Counted from the stretch's first letter, positions 45,096 to 55,482 are shown. The stretch: 64,000 nucleotides of DNA from Flavipsychrobacter sp. (GCA_017849575.1 JAFIGV010000011.1:78032-142031); one strand, 5' to 3'. Notes: generated from the letters alone by a model not told the origin. Numbers and translations: made by a program.

Positions 45096-47288
45096 TTGTC
45101 TCCTTCCATACTGCTCCTTACGCCGCCGTTCACACAACTCAACACACCCTATCCGGCCACAACCTATTTAAAGGGATTTCTCAACACCCGAAACATACCG
45201 TCCTTTCAATGCGACCTGGGCATAGAAGTGACCCTGAGGTTATTTTCAAAATCTGGCCTAACGCGTCTGTTCGCAAGGCTGAGAGAAGCTGACCTCACCG
45301 AGGATTATAGCCGAATGTATGAGTTGCGCGAACGCTACTGCAATACTATCGAGGCTACGGTGGAATTTTTACAGGGAAAGAACCCAACCCTGGCCCATCT
45401 GATCTGCAGTAGAAATTTGCTACCGGAAGGACCACGCTTTGCGCAAATGGATGATCTTGTGCACGCCTTTGGGAAAATGGGCATACAAGATAAAGCCAAG
45501 CACCTGGCGACCATGTATCTTGAAGACCTGTCGGACCTGATACAACAGGCTGTGGACCCCCACTTCGGATTGAGCAGATATGCCGAGCGGCTGGGAAGAA
45601 GTGCGGCAAGCTTCGACGAACTTTACACTGCCCTGCAACAGCCTTTGAGCCTGATCGACCAGCTCACCATCGAAACGCTTTCCGAAAAACTGGCCGTTAT
45701 GCAACCGGCAATAGCGGGATTCTCCGTGCCCTTTCCGGGAAATTTGTTCTCCGCCTTCCGGTGTGCTCAATGGCTAAAACAGGAACACCCTGCTGTGAAA
45801 GTGGTGATGGGCGGAGGTTTTCCCAACACCGAACTACGCTCCCTCAGCGACCCGCGTGTTTTTGAGTTTTTTGATTTCATCACGCTCGATGATGGTGAAG
45901 CTCCTTTAGAAAACCTGATCCATTTTGTGCAGGGCACTAAAAGCGAAGCCGAACTAAAACGAACTTACCTGCTACTCAACGACGGCGTTGTGTATAGAAA
46001 TAATCAACAATGCAGCGATTACCGACAGGGGCAGGTGGGCACACCCGACTATAGCGATCTGCTGCTCGACCAATACATATCGGTAATAGAAGTGACCAAC
46101 CCCATGCACAGCATGTGGAGCGATGGAAGGTGGAACAAACTGACGATGGCCCATGGATGTTACTGGGGCAAATGTACTTTTTGCGATACCTCGCTGCCCT
46201 ATATCGCCGCTTACGAGCCTGTGGCAGCTTCTTTGCTGGCAGACAGAATGGAAGAACTGATTGCACAAACCGGAACTACGGGTTTCCATTTTGTGGACGA
46301 AGCTGCCCCCCCGGCATTGATGCGTGCGCTGGCACTGGAAATCATCAGGCGCAAAATGGTGGTGAGCTGGTGGACCAATATCCGCTTCGAAAAAGCCTTT
46401 ACCCGCGACCTTTGTATGCTGCTCAAAGCCTCTGGCTGCATAGCCGTAAGCGGCGGATTGGAGGTGGCTTCCGACCGGTTGCTTGCGCTGATACAAAAAG
46501 GCATTACAGTAAAACAAGTGGCACAGGTCAACCAACACTTTACCGAAGCCGGTATAATGGTGCACGCCTACCTCATGTATGGATTTCCTACGCAGACCGC
46601 GCAAGAAACAATTGACTCGCTGGAAATGGTGCGCCAAATGTTTGCGGCGGGAATCTTACAGTCGGCCTTCTGGCATCAGTTTGCCATGACGGCCCATAGC
46701 CCGGTAGGCCTTGCACCCGAACAATATCAGGTAACCATCGAAAACGCAGAACCAGGGAGCTTTGCGAACAATGACAGAGTACACCATGACCCCGGCGGAG
46801 CAGATCACGAGAGCTTTTCTTTTGGCTTAAAAAAGTCCCTTTTCAACTATATGCACGGAGCATGTCTCGACCACCCTTTGCATAAATGGTTTGACTTTAA
46901 GACGCCGAAGACTACTGTTGCGGCTGGCTATATCACGGCCGCATTGGCAGATGATGCGCTGCCTGAATATAAAGCAAACACCAAAGTCATCTTCCTCGGC
47001 ACACTGCCTGCGGTGCAATACCAGACTAAATCGAAAAAAGGTGCAACCTGGGAAAATGCACTGCTAACATTTTATACTTCATCGGGCGAAATGACCATCA
47101 ACCTGGACAAAGAAAAAGGGAACTGGCTGTGCGCATTACTACCTGCCCTGATGCTATACCATGAGCAAACATGGACTATGCAGGAAGTGAAAACCCGATA
47201 CGAACAAGCGGACTTTGAAGACTTCGAAATGTTCTGGTTCAACAAGCCTGTAAATCAACTATACAAGGCGGGATTATTGACGGTATAA
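45096..47288 (+). CDS. B12-binding-domain radical SAM protein
   Basis: A 730-residue protein. The N-terminal 300 residues match a cobalamin-binding domain (SILLLTPPFTQLNTPYPAT, then VKVVMGGGFPNTELR). The radical-SAM core has CYWGKCTFC binding the 4Fe-4S cluster, and the Gly-rich region after it. The start is TTG at 45096: an in-frame TGA lies at 45078 and no ATG follows it until well inside the domain. Substrate is unknown; related enzymes do methylations or ring rearrangements in natural-product and cofactor pathways. It may act with the preceding methyltransferase. Confidence 0.85.
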   Translation: MSPSILLLTPPFTQLNTPYPATTYLKGFLNTRNIPSFQCDLGIEVTLRLFSKSGLTRLFARLREADLTEDYSRMYELRERYCNTIEATVEFLQGKNPTLAHLICSRNLLPEGPRFAQMDDLVHAFGKMGIQDKAKHLATMYLEDLSDLIQQAVDPHFGLSRYAERLGRSAASFDELYTALQQPLSLIDQLTIETLSEKLAVMQPAIAGFSVPFPGNLFSAFRCAQWLKQEHPAVKVVMGGGFPNTELRSLSDPRVFEFFDFITLDDGEAPLENLIHFVQGTKSEAELKRTYLLLNDGVVYRNNQQCSDYRQGQVGTPDYSDLLLDQYISVIEVTNPMHSMWSDGRWNKLTMAHGCYWGKCTFCDTSLPYIAAYEPVAASLLADRMEELIAQTGTTGFHFVDEAAPPALMRALALEIIRRKMVVSWWTNIRFEKAFTRDLCMLLKASGCIAVSGGLEVASDRLLALIQKGITVKQVAQVNQHFTEAGIMVHAYLMYGFPTQTAQETIDSLEMVRQMFAAGILQSAFWHQFAMTAHSPVGLAPEQYQVTIENAEPGSFANNDRVHHDPGGADHESFSFGLKKSLFNYMHGACLDHPLHKWFDFKTPKTTVAAGYITAALADDALPEYKANTKVIFLGTLPAVQYQTKSKKGATWENALLTFYTSSGEMTINLDKEKGNWLCALLPALMLYHEQTWTMQEVKTRYEQADFEDFEMFWFNKPVNQLYKAGLLTV

Positions 47289-47314
47289 AAAAATCCCGGT
47301 TGTTTAAACCGGGA
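47284..47314 (-). terminator. Terminator of the second POT gene
   Basis: TCCCGGTT and AACCGGGA form an 8-bp stem with a 5-nt loop; on the minus strand seven T follow. The T-run overlaps the 3' end of the radical-SAM gene. Confidence 0.7.
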
Positions 47315-47333
47315 CCTAAAAGTTGAGTGGTGA

Positions 47334-48755
47334 CTACTTAACACCATGCATCATTTTCTGGATCGGCTTATTAAGCGCTATTAACACGAGTCCTAAAACA
47401 ATTACGAAACCTGAAATAGTGGAAAAAATTAACTGGGCTCCCATGCTTTCGACGAAAGAGGCAAGGAAACCTCCAACAATGTTTGCCACGAAAGTTGCCA
47501 AAAGCCAAACACCCATCATCAACGACGCAAATTTTGGATGAGCTAACTTGGTTACAACAGACAAACCAACAGGAGAAAGGCATAGTTCCCCTATTGTATG
47601 TACGAGATAAGTCATCACAAGCCAAAATAAACTAGCCTTAATTGTCTCATCAGCTACATCACCGCCTCGTTGGGCAATCGCACCCAACATAAAAAAGAAT
47701 CCAACTCCCAGTAATACCATCCCTAACCCCATTTTTACGGGGGTAGAAATTTTCTTTCCTAGCCTGGAAGTCCAGAAAATACTAAATAGTGGCGCCAACA
47801 GTACTATAAAGAGCGGATTAACAGATTGAAACCATGAAGTTGGTATAACAAAGTTACCCACAGACCTGTCTATAAATTTATCGGTATAAAGGCTAAGCGA
47901 AGAACCTGCTTGTTCGAAACCTGCCCAGAAAAAAATAACGAAAGCAGTCAAAATAAAGATGACTGTCATCCTTTGCTTATCTTCTTTTGTAACCGGTTTG
48001 ATCTCATTTTTCAGATCTACTGTTTTAGCACTAGCAGAGGTTGCAGGATGAAGACCGATATCACCAAGATATTTTCTGGCGAAGCCATTAAAGATCAACT
48101 GACCCAGGAGCATTCCCAACCCAGCTACCAAAAATCCATATTTGTAGCCATAAGTAACAATCGCCCCGGTAGCATCCTTTACAGCAAACCACTGGTCCGA
48201 AAAAACACCAACGACTAACGGCGCAAAAAATGCCCCAAAATTGATACCCATATAGAAGATAGAGAAAGCTGAGTCTCGTCTCGAGTCTCCGTCCTTATAT
48301 AATCTGCCAACAAGCGTGGATATATTTGGCTTAAAAAATCCATTTCCAATAATTAAAAGAAATAAGCCAGCATACATTCCGGCATGAGAGTTTATAGCAA
48401 AAAGGGTAAACTGCCCCAACATCATCGTGATCCCCCCGATAGTGATTGCTTTTCTCTGGCCCAAATAACGGTCTGCGAGCCAGCCTCCGATCAATGGTGT
48501 GAAATACACAAACCCTGTAAAGAACCCGTATATTAAAGAGGCATCTTCCGGACGAATTGCTAATCCACCTTCTAACAAGGTTTTGGTTAGGTAGAGGATA
48601 AGTATTCCACGCATACCATAGTAACTAAAGCGCTCCCACATTTCTGTAAAGAACAAGAGGTAGAGTCCTTTCGGATGACCCTTAGAAGACTCAGCTTCCA
48701 GGTCAAACGGCCGGTCGGATGCTGCACCTGTTACTTCTTCCTGTAAGTGTGACAT
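47334..48755 (-). CDS. POT-family peptide/proton symporter (second copy)
   Basis: A 473-residue transporter. The ATG at 48755 (MSHLQEEVTGAAS) is chosen since a longer frame from 48893 adds a poorly conserved lead. POT motifs are TEMWERFSYYGMRGIL, GNGFFKPNISTLVGRLY and WFQSVNPLFIVLLAPLF. It is a paralogue of the gene at 16982-18538. Its codons look more AT-rich than those of its neighbours by eye, which may mean a different origin. It has its own terminator. Confidence 0.9.
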   Translation of the reverse strand: MSHLQEEVTGAASDRPFDLEAESSKGHPKGLYLLFFTEMWERFSYYGMRGILILYLTKTLLEGGLAIRPEDASLIYGFFTGFVYFTPLIGGWLADRYLGQRKAITIGGITMMLGQFTLFAINSHAGMYAGLFLLIIGNGFFKPNISTLVGRLYKDGDSRRDSAFSIFYMGINFGAFFAPLVVGVFSDQWFAVKDATGAIVTYGYKYGFLVAGLGMLLGQLIFNGFARKYLGDIGLHPATSASAKTVDLKNEIKPVTKEDKQRMTVIFILTAFVIFFWAGFEQAGSSLSLYTDKFIDRSVGNFVIPTSWFQSVNPLFIVLLAPLFSIFWTSRLGKKISTPVKMGLGMVLLGVGFFFMLGAIAQRGGDVADETIKASLFWLVMTYLVHTIGELCLSPVGLSVVTKLAHPKFASLMMGVWLLATFVANIVGGFLASFVESMGAQLIFSTISGFVIVLGLVLIALNKPIQKMMHGVK

Positions 48756-48876
48756 AGATTGTAATTGATTTTTTAGAGATCGAAAGATAAGAAAATAAAT
48801 TTCCTGCGGAATACCGTTAAACGGGTTATTTCCAAAGGTTCGAAATCCTTCTGTACCGCACTTATTTCCCGGGCAT

Positions 48877-48911
48877 GAAAAATGGCTGCCCAATAAACTG
48901 GACAGCCATTT
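48877..48911 (-). terminator. Terminator after secDF
   Basis: AAATGGCTG and CAGCCATTT form a 9-bp stem with a 14-nt loop, then a T-rich stretch on the minus strand. Confidence 0.75.
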
Positions 48912-48934
48912 CCATTCAGGTTCCTAATTAAAAA

Positions 48935-51900
48935 CTAAGCCAGCTTCTTCAACTCTTCAATGCGCGATTCGCGATCTACTTCCTGCTGCAGCTTATCGCT
49001 CTTGTCCATATCAACCAACACAGGAGCTGCCACAAAAATCGATGAGTAAGTACCGGTCACCACACCAATAAGCATGGCAAAGGCAAAACCACGGGTTACT
49101 TCGCCACCGAAGATAAACAGGATCAATACAGACAGGAACACAGTGAGAGAAGTCATGATCGTACGACTCATCGTATCATTGATAGCGCGGTTGATCACGC
49201 TGGTCTTGCTCTCGCTGGGCGATTTGCGGAAATACTCACGAATACGGTCGAATACGATAACGGTATCGTTCATGGAGAAACCGATAACGGTAAGAATAGC
49301 CGCAATAAAGTGCTGATCAATTTCTAACGCAAAGGGTACATGCCCACGGAAGAAAGAGAACACGGCAAGCGTTACGCATACATCGTGCAGCAAGGCCACC
49401 AGCGTACCCAGTGAGTACTGCCACTTGCGGAATCGCAACAGGATATACACAGCGATTGCCAGCAGTGAAAGAATTGTAGCCCATTTTGCACCGTTCACCA
49501 GATCATCAGAAATGGTAGGCAGTACGGTCTGCGAACTTTGGATATTCTTTGAGATAAAGGTTTCGAAACTGGTACCGGCAGGCAAAAATCCTTCTTTTGT
49601 CAAACCATCGTACAGCTTTTCCTGCACTTGTCTTTCAATTTGCTGACCGGGTTGTTTGATCAGGTATGCCGTGGTAATGTTCACCTGATTGTTGTTGCCA
49701 ATAGTTTTTACGATCGGATACTCGCCAAAATAGCCGTGCAGCTTTTCGCGTATGTTGGATACCTCATACTTTTTGTCGAACTGGATGGTATAGCTGCGGC
49801 CACCTGCAAACTCCACACCATAGTCGAAACCATTGAAGAAAGAAGCGATACCGGCAATCAGTACCACACCAGAGATAATGTAAGCGTACTTACGTGCCTC
49901 TACAAACTTAAAGTGTGCCTTCTTGAAAATTGCTTTTGAAAGACCTGTGAAATACTTGAAGTGGCGCTCGCGCTTCGTGTACATTTCGGTAACGAGGCGG
50001 GCTACAAGAATACCACAGAACAAAGAAAGAAGGATACTAATGATCTGCGTAGTGGCAAAGCCCAGTACCGGACCAAGACCGAAGATGAACAGAATGATTG
50101 AAGTAATCAGTACCGTTACGTGACCATCAAGCACCGGCGCCATAGAATTCTTATACCCTCGTCGCACGGCCTCTGCATAGCTGTTGCCCGCGGCGAGTTC
50201 TTCTTTGATCCGTTCGAAAATGATTACGTTGGTATCTACAGCCATACCGATACCGAGAACAAGACCCGCGATACCCGGCATCGTAAGCGTGGCATGTAGC
50301 GCAGACAAAATACCAACGGTAAACAGTACGTTCAGGATTAGGGAAATATTGGCTACAATTCCTCCGGTGTTGTAATACACGAGCATCAACACGAAGATCA
50401 CAACAAAGGAAATGAGCAGAGAGTTCCTTCCCGCCGCAATAGATTCTGCGCCGAGCGTAGGTCCTACCACTTGCTCCTGCACAATATGGGCAGGTGCCGG
50501 AAGTTTACCCGACTTCAGAATATTGGCCAGGTCCGTGGCTTCTTCTGAGGTGAAACCGCCGGAGATAGAGGTACGTCCACCGGCAATCTCGTCATTTACA
50601 ATTGGTGAGGAGTACACCTTGTCATCAAGCACCACGGCAACATAGCGACCTTTATTTTCACCGGTCATCTTCTTCCATATACGTGCTCCGGTAGCATCCA
50701 TTTCCATAGAAACTTCAGGCTGGCCGCTGAGCGGGTTGTAGTCCATACGGGCCTGTGTTACATGGTCGCCTTCCAGCTTCGCTTCATCAGCGCCCGCTGC
50801 GGTTTTAATCGCATACAGACGGAGGGGTGCATTAGGATTGCGGCGTGCTTCTTTGTTTTCTGCGCCATACAAAAACTTCACGTTGTTAGGAAACTTGTTC
50901 CGCACCACGTCCAGCGCCAGGTATTCATTGAGTCTGGCCGTATCCTTTTTGGCTACATAACCCAATACAGGACTTGGCTGACTGGCCAGGTCTTCGGGTA
51001 TGTACAGCATAGACCGGATCGGATATTCGCGCTGTGCCTTTTCCACGGCAGCCGCGTTAGAATCTGCACCCTTAGCGCCGCCAGCACTATTGGTATTACT
51101 GGTATTGACAAAAGCTGCAAGGCTTCCGGTGTCTGAAGTTTTGGTGGTGCTGTCTGTTGCCGCAGTAGCCGCATTAGTAGCTGCCGATGCAGCGGTATCT
51201 GCAGATTTATCACCAGAGAGATATTTTGACAATGCCGTTTCTGCATCGAGGAGGCCGGCATAAATCTCCTGATTGGTGTAGGTTTCAAAAAACTGCAGCT
51301 TGGCAGTAGCCTGTAAGTAGGCCCGCACCCGCTCTGGGTTACGCACACCTGCAAGCTCTACGGTGATGATACCTTTGTTGGCGTCGAGATTAATATTGGG
51401 GTTCACAACACCAAACTTGTCAATACGCGTCAACAACACTTTGTAGGTACGTTGTATGGCATCCTTCGCTTCTCCGCGAATCTTAGCCAGCACTTGCTCA
51501 TTGGAAGATTGCAGGGTAATTTCTTTCTCCGAAGGCTTTGTAAAAAGATAAGCCAGCTTTGCACTGGGATTATTCTTTTCGAAGGCATTGCCGAAAAGTG
51601 TCACAAAATCCGCCTGGCTATTTGCCTTTGCTGTGTTTGCATCAAGGATCGCTTTGTTCAGCGCCGGATCTTTAGGATTGTTCGACATCGAACGTACCAG
51701 CTCGTCAAGGCTTACCTCCAGCGTCACATTCATCCCGCCCTGAAGGTCGAGGCCCAGATTAAGCTCCTGTTCCTTTGCCTCCTGGTAGTTGTATTTGAGC
51801 AGCGGTAATGAAAATACCGTTTCTCCCTGCAGGCTGTCCGTTATCCTTTCGTAGCGTGCGTCAATCAGTTTGTCCAATTCTTCCCCTTTCGCATCGGGCT

Positions 51901-52039
51901 GGCCGGCGAGTACTTCCCTGCGGGCCTGCGCACGTGCCTTACTTTCTACATTCTGAACGATGAACGTGAATGAAAGCTGATACAGTGAAATAAGGATAAG
52001 CGCAACGGTAAAAAACTTTACCAATCCTTTTAATTGCAT
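48935..52039 (-). CDS. secDF: Fused protein translocase subunit SecDF
   Basis: A 1034-residue fusion of SecD and SecF that uses proton motive force to help SecYEG pull proteins across the inner membrane. SecD begins with a membrane helix and the motif LGLDLQGGMNVTLEV; SecD membrane segments include FVVIFVLMLVYYNTGG and GMAVDTNVIIFERIKEEL. SecF follows with FNGFDYGVEFAGGRSY and SMNDTVIVFDRIREYF. Between the SecD head parts lies a low-complexity Ala/Thr/Asn/Ser stretch of about 50 residues. It has a promoter box upstream and a terminator. Confidence 0.96.
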   Translation of the reverse strand: MQLKGLVKFFTVALILISLYQLSFTFIVQNVESKARAQARREVLAGQPDAKGEELDKLIDARYERITDSLQGETVFSLPLLKYNYQEAKEQELNLGLDLQGGMNVTLEVSLDELVRSMSNNPKDPALNKAILDANTAKANSQADFVTLFGNAFEKNNPSAKLAYLFTKPSEKEITLQSSNEQVLAKIRGEAKDAIQRTYKVLLTRIDKFGVVNPNINLDANKGIITVELAGVRNPERVRAYLQATAKLQFFETYTNQEIYAGLLDAETALSKYLSGDKSADTAASAATNAATAATDSTTKTSDTGSLAAFVNTSNTNSAGGAKGADSNAAAVEKAQREYPIRSMLYIPEDLASQPSPVLGYVAKKDTARLNEYLALDVVRNKFPNNVKFLYGAENKEARRNPNAPLRLYAIKTAAGADEAKLEGDHVTQARMDYNPLSGQPEVSMEMDATGARIWKKMTGENKGRYVAVVLDDKVYSSPIVNDEIAGGRTSISGGFTSEEATDLANILKSGKLPAPAHIVQEQVVGPTLGAESIAAGRNSLLISFVVIFVLMLVYYNTGGIVANISLILNVLFTVGILSALHATLTMPGIAGLVLGIGMAVDTNVIIFERIKEELAAGNSYAEAVRRGYKNSMAPVLDGHVTVLITSIILFIFGLGPVLGFATTQIISILLSLFCGILVARLVTEMYTKRERHFKYFTGLSKAIFKKAHFKFVEARKYAYIISGVVLIAGIASFFNGFDYGVEFAGGRSYTIQFDKKYEVSNIREKLHGYFGEYPIVKTIGNNNQVNITTAYLIKQPGQQIERQVQEKLYDGLTKEGFLPAGTSFETFISKNIQSSQTVLPTISDDLVNGAKWATILSLLAIAVYILLRFRKWQYSLGTLVALLHDVCVTLAVFSFFRGHVPFALEIDQHFIAAILTVIGFSMNDTVIVFDRIREYFRKSPSESKTSVINRAINDTMSRTIMTSLTVFLSVLILFIFGGEVTRGFAFAMLIGVVTGTYSSIFVAAPVLVDMDKSDKLQQEVDRESRIEELKKLA

Positions 52040-52083
52040 AGGTTGTCTTGATTATACTTAATACGTGAAAATTTGAGAGTGGG

Positions 52084-52091
52084 CAAAGATA
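52084..52091 (-). promoter_or_regulatory. -7 box upstream of secDF
   Basis: TATCTTTG on the minus strand, a perfect TAnnTTTG, about 45 bases before the secDF ATG. No -33 TTG at the right spacing. Confidence 0.5.
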
Positions 52092-52251
52092 GGATTTAAT
52101 ATAAAAAAATAAAGATGGGGTAGGAGATTATCAAACATTCATTTAAATCGCTAATTGATTTGGCCCTATCGAAATGTTTTCCCTTTTTATAAGTGAATGC
52201 TTTATTTTTACGAACTACTATAATTTATCAGTATTTAATCAATTGAAAAGC

Positions 52252-55200
52252 ATGATACGTAAAGCTACGCTCTTTCTTTTAGCGTGTTTGGGAATGTTTA
52301 CGTCCGCCAGTTCCCAGACTTGTGGATTTGACCATGTATATCAGCAGGCTATGGCCACTGATCCTGTGTTTGCACAAAAGGTAAATCAGATGAACACCAG
52401 GATCGCACAGATCCTGAGTTCGCCCAACAGCAACAGTTTAATCGTCAACACAAGCAACGGACCGGTTTATCAGATACCAATCGTAGTGCACGTAATCCAT
52501 ACCGGAGGTGCCATAGGCAGTAATTACAACCCTTCTACGGCGCAGATCACCGGCATGATCAACTATCTTAATCAAAGCTACGCGGCCACATGGAGTGGTT
52601 ACCCCAATGCCAGCAATGGCGGCACTTACATCCCCCTTCAGTTTGTGCTCGCACAGCGCGACCCGCAATGCAACCCCACAACGGGCATCGTTCGTGTGGA
52701 CGGAAGTTCGCTGGCAAACTACGCGTCCGGCGGACTGGCGCACAACACTTCAACGGGCGCTCCAGAGGCAGCCGTAAAAGCCCTGAGCATCTGGCCGAAC
52801 ACACAGTACTATAACGTTTGGATCGTGAATAAAATCGATGGCGAAGACGGATTTACTACTACAGGAAGTTTTGTTGCAGGTTTCGCATGGTTTCCGGGTG
52901 CCAGTGCAACAGTAGATGGCACCGTAATGCTGGCCTACACGGCACAGGCCGGAGAGATCACACTGCCTCATGAAGTAGGACATGCTTTTTCGCTGTATCA
53001 TACTTTCGAAGGCGACGGCGGCGGTTCTGTCTGCCCGACCAACAACAATTGCGTCACTGATGGCGACCGCGTATGCGATACGGATCCACACAAACGATCT
53101 GTTTTTAACTGTCCTACGGGAACAAACACTTGTACCGGTAGCCCCTTCGGCACTGTCGTGCATAACTTCATGGACTACTCCAGTTGTCAGGATAGATTTA
53201 CCCCGGGTCAAAAAACCAGGATCATCAACAGTCTGGTAAATTCTGTACGGGCCAGCCTGATTAGCTCTCTGGGTGGCCAGCCTCTGCCTACTACGCCAAT
53301 GCCTTCGGCCTGCGCACCTACGGGCGTGACGACAAGCTCTAACTCCGGTGTCTGGGGCGTCACTATATCTGATGCATCGCTTACCTATATGGACCTCAAC
53401 TCTCAGGGTTACAGCGGAGATGGCAGTATGGTGTATGTAGATAATTCATGTAAGCATCAGGTAGAACTGACTGCGGGTAATATCTACAACTTTACTGTAA
53501 CAACCGGTGCATCTGTTGCCGAGAAAGGTAAGGTCTTCGTTGACTATAATAATGATGGCACCTTCCAGACAAACGAGGAGATATACAGCTATTCCGGCGG
53601 TACCGGTGCGCACACGTTTCAATACAGTGTGCCCACTACGAGCACTGTTCCGGGTCTTGTAAGTTGCACTCCACTTCGTATGCGGATCGTGTCCGACCGT
53701 ACGGCTGGTCCCGCCATTGTGGCCTGCCCCACTACACTTGCTTCCGGCCAGGTTGAAGATTACTCGATCGTGATACGCGGCGGCGGCCCAACCACCGGAT
53801 CAGTGACCATCGCTTTGACTTCCGGCACCAATCCTTCCTGCTTCAACAGCCCGCTTACCTTCACAGCCACCCCCGGATCCGGCTTAACGGCGCTCGGATA
53901 TAAGTGGTTTGTAAATGGCAACTACACCGGCAGTACAGGTACTACTTTTACTTCATCTTCACTGGCCAACAATGATCTTGTTTCTGTAAGAATGTATTTC
54001 TCAGGGCCCTGTGGCAGCGATAGTTCTAACTCCACAAATTATCTCGTACAAAGGTCATCGACCGTACCTGCTAATGTGACGATTGCAGTGACTTCGGGTA
54101 CCAATCCGGGTTGTCCGGGACAGACGCTTACCATCACCGCAACGCCCATCAACGGTGGCAGTGCGCCCACCTATCAATGGAAGGTGAATGGCGGCAATGT
54201 GGGCACCAACAGCCCCACGTATAGTTCTGTGTTTAACAACAATGATATTGTTACCGTAGATATTGTCTCCAATTCTTCCTGCGCTTCACCTACTACGGCT
54301 ACTTCGTCGCCCATCACGATACAACATCTTCTGGATGTACAGAATGTATTGATCGGTGTGACCGCAGGATCGAATCCTTCCTGCGCAGGCAAGCCCATCA
54401 CGCTCACAGCCGCTGTAACCAACGCAGGATCGGCTACCACGCAATTGCAATGGCTGGTGAACAACGTAGCCATACCGGGCGCCACGGGCATCAACTTCAC
54501 TTCATCAACATTTGCGAACAACGATGTGGTGACGGCGGCTTCGGTGGCCACAGGCCCGTGTATCCTCAATCCTACGGATACCTCTGATCCGGTTACCATC
54601 ATCATCAACCCGACAGATACCCCCAACATCAGCATTGCCATCACGGCAGGGTCTAATCCGGGCTGTCTTGATTCTCTGATTGAGTTTACGGCTACAGTGA
54701 TGCATCACGGCACCGCACCCGACCTGGTTTGGTATGTAAACGGCATAGCCGTAGATACCGGCTACATTTACAGCAGCAATACCTTGCTGAATGGCGATGT
54801 GGTTACCCTGCGCTCTGCAGCAACAGACACGGCTTGCTACACAACAGATACACTGGCCTCTGCGCCTATCGTGATGGTGCGCAGCAGCACGCCTGCGGCA
54901 CCGGTGATTTCTTTTGTGGGGAATATGTTGATCAGCAATATTTCGGGCAACCTGCAATGGTACGGACCCAACGGCGTTAAGATTCCGGGCGCTAACTCGG
55001 CAAGCTATCACCCCACTGCTCCGGGTACATACTTTGCAACTGTCGTAAACAACGGATGTCCGTCGGCTCCTTCTAATATGCTCACCGTGTCCCTGCTTGA
55101 TATTGCCACCTACGATATGAGCCAGGTAAAGATCTATCCAAATCCTACCGATGGTCTGCTCATCCTCGACTGGGGCAAGCAAGAAACCAGCGTAAACATT

Positions 55201-55362
55201 GAGATCTACAGTGCCAACGGACAAGGTCTGCTTCATGAAGAATTGAAAAATGGCACCCGCAAACAATTGAACCTTTCTCATTTTGCCAGCGGAAACTATT
55301 TCATAGTGGTACGCGACCATAAAGGAAATATCGGATCGCAACGAATTACGTTGACACGATAG
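52252..55362 (+). CDS. M43 metalloprotease with GEVED, Ig-like repeats and type IX sorting tail
   Basis: A 1036-residue secreted protein. The ATG at 52252 gives the signal peptide (LFLLACLGMFTSASSQ); an earlier in-frame ATG at 52174 does not. The pappalysin-like M43 domain has the zinc motif HEVGHAFSLYH (H240, H244, H250) with Ser in the usual Gly position, and the Met-turn HNFMDYSSC. A GEVED domain (VFVDYNNDGTFQTNEE, then GQVEDYSI) comes next, then four Ig-like repeats opening with SGTNPSC or similar and a fifth shorter one. KIYPNPTDGLLILDW starts a type A sorting domain, so export through the type IX system is expected. Confidence 0.93.
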   Translation: MIRKATLFLLACLGMFTSASSQTCGFDHVYQQAMATDPVFAQKVNQMNTRIAQILSSPNSNSLIVNTSNGPVYQIPIVVHVIHTGGAIGSNYNPSTAQITGMINYLNQSYAATWSGYPNASNGGTYIPLQFVLAQRDPQCNPTTGIVRVDGSSLANYASGGLAHNTSTGAPEAAVKALSIWPNTQYYNVWIVNKIDGEDGFTTTGSFVAGFAWFPGASATVDGTVMLAYTAQAGEITLPHEVGHAFSLYHTFEGDGGGSVCPTNNNCVTDGDRVCDTDPHKRSVFNCPTGTNTCTGSPFGTVVHNFMDYSSCQDRFTPGQKTRIINSLVNSVRASLISSLGGQPLPTTPMPSACAPTGVTTSSNSGVWGVTISDASLTYMDLNSQGYSGDGSMVYVDNSCKHQVELTAGNIYNFTVTTGASVAEKGKVFVDYNNDGTFQTNEEIYSYSGGTGAHTFQYSVPTTSTVPGLVSCTPLRMRIVSDRTAGPAIVACPTTLASGQVEDYSIVIRGGGPTTGSVTIALTSGTNPSCFNSPLTFTATPGSGLTALGYKWFVNGNYTGSTGTTFTSSSLANNDLVSVRMYFSGPCGSDSSNSTNYLVQRSSTVPANVTIAVTSGTNPGCPGQTLTITATPINGGSAPTYQWKVNGGNVGTNSPTYSSVFNNNDIVTVDIVSNSSCASPTTATSSPITIQHLLDVQNVLIGVTAGSNPSCAGKPITLTAAVTNAGSATTQLQWLVNNVAIPGATGINFTSSTFANNDVVTAASVATGPCILNPTDTSDPVTIIINPTDTPNISIAITAGSNPGCLDSLIEFTATVMHHGTAPDLVWYVNGIAVDTGYIYSSNTLLNGDVVTLRSAATDTACYTTDTLASAPIVMVRSSTPAAPVISFVGNMLISNISGNLQWYGPNGVKIPGANSASYHPTAPGTYFATVVNNGCPSAPSNMLTVSLLDIATYDMSQVKIYPNPTDGLLILDWGKQETSVNIEIYSANGQGLLHEELKNGTRKQLNLSHFASGNYFIVVRDHKGNIGSQRITLTR

Positions 55363-55382
55363 ATCCGTTTCGAGTTTATTTT

Positions 55383-55411
55383 AACCGCCTGCGAGAAAGT
55401 AGGCGGTTTTT
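55383..55411 (+). terminator. Terminator after the metalloprotease gene
   Basis: AACCGCCT and AGGCGGTT form an 8-bp stem with a 10-nt loop, then a T-run. Confidence 0.8.
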
Positions 55412-55482
55412 GTTTTTTATAAAAACTCATGCTCCGGATGCGTTAATGGCTTTAATTGGGAGTAACTTTAAAACAAAAAACT

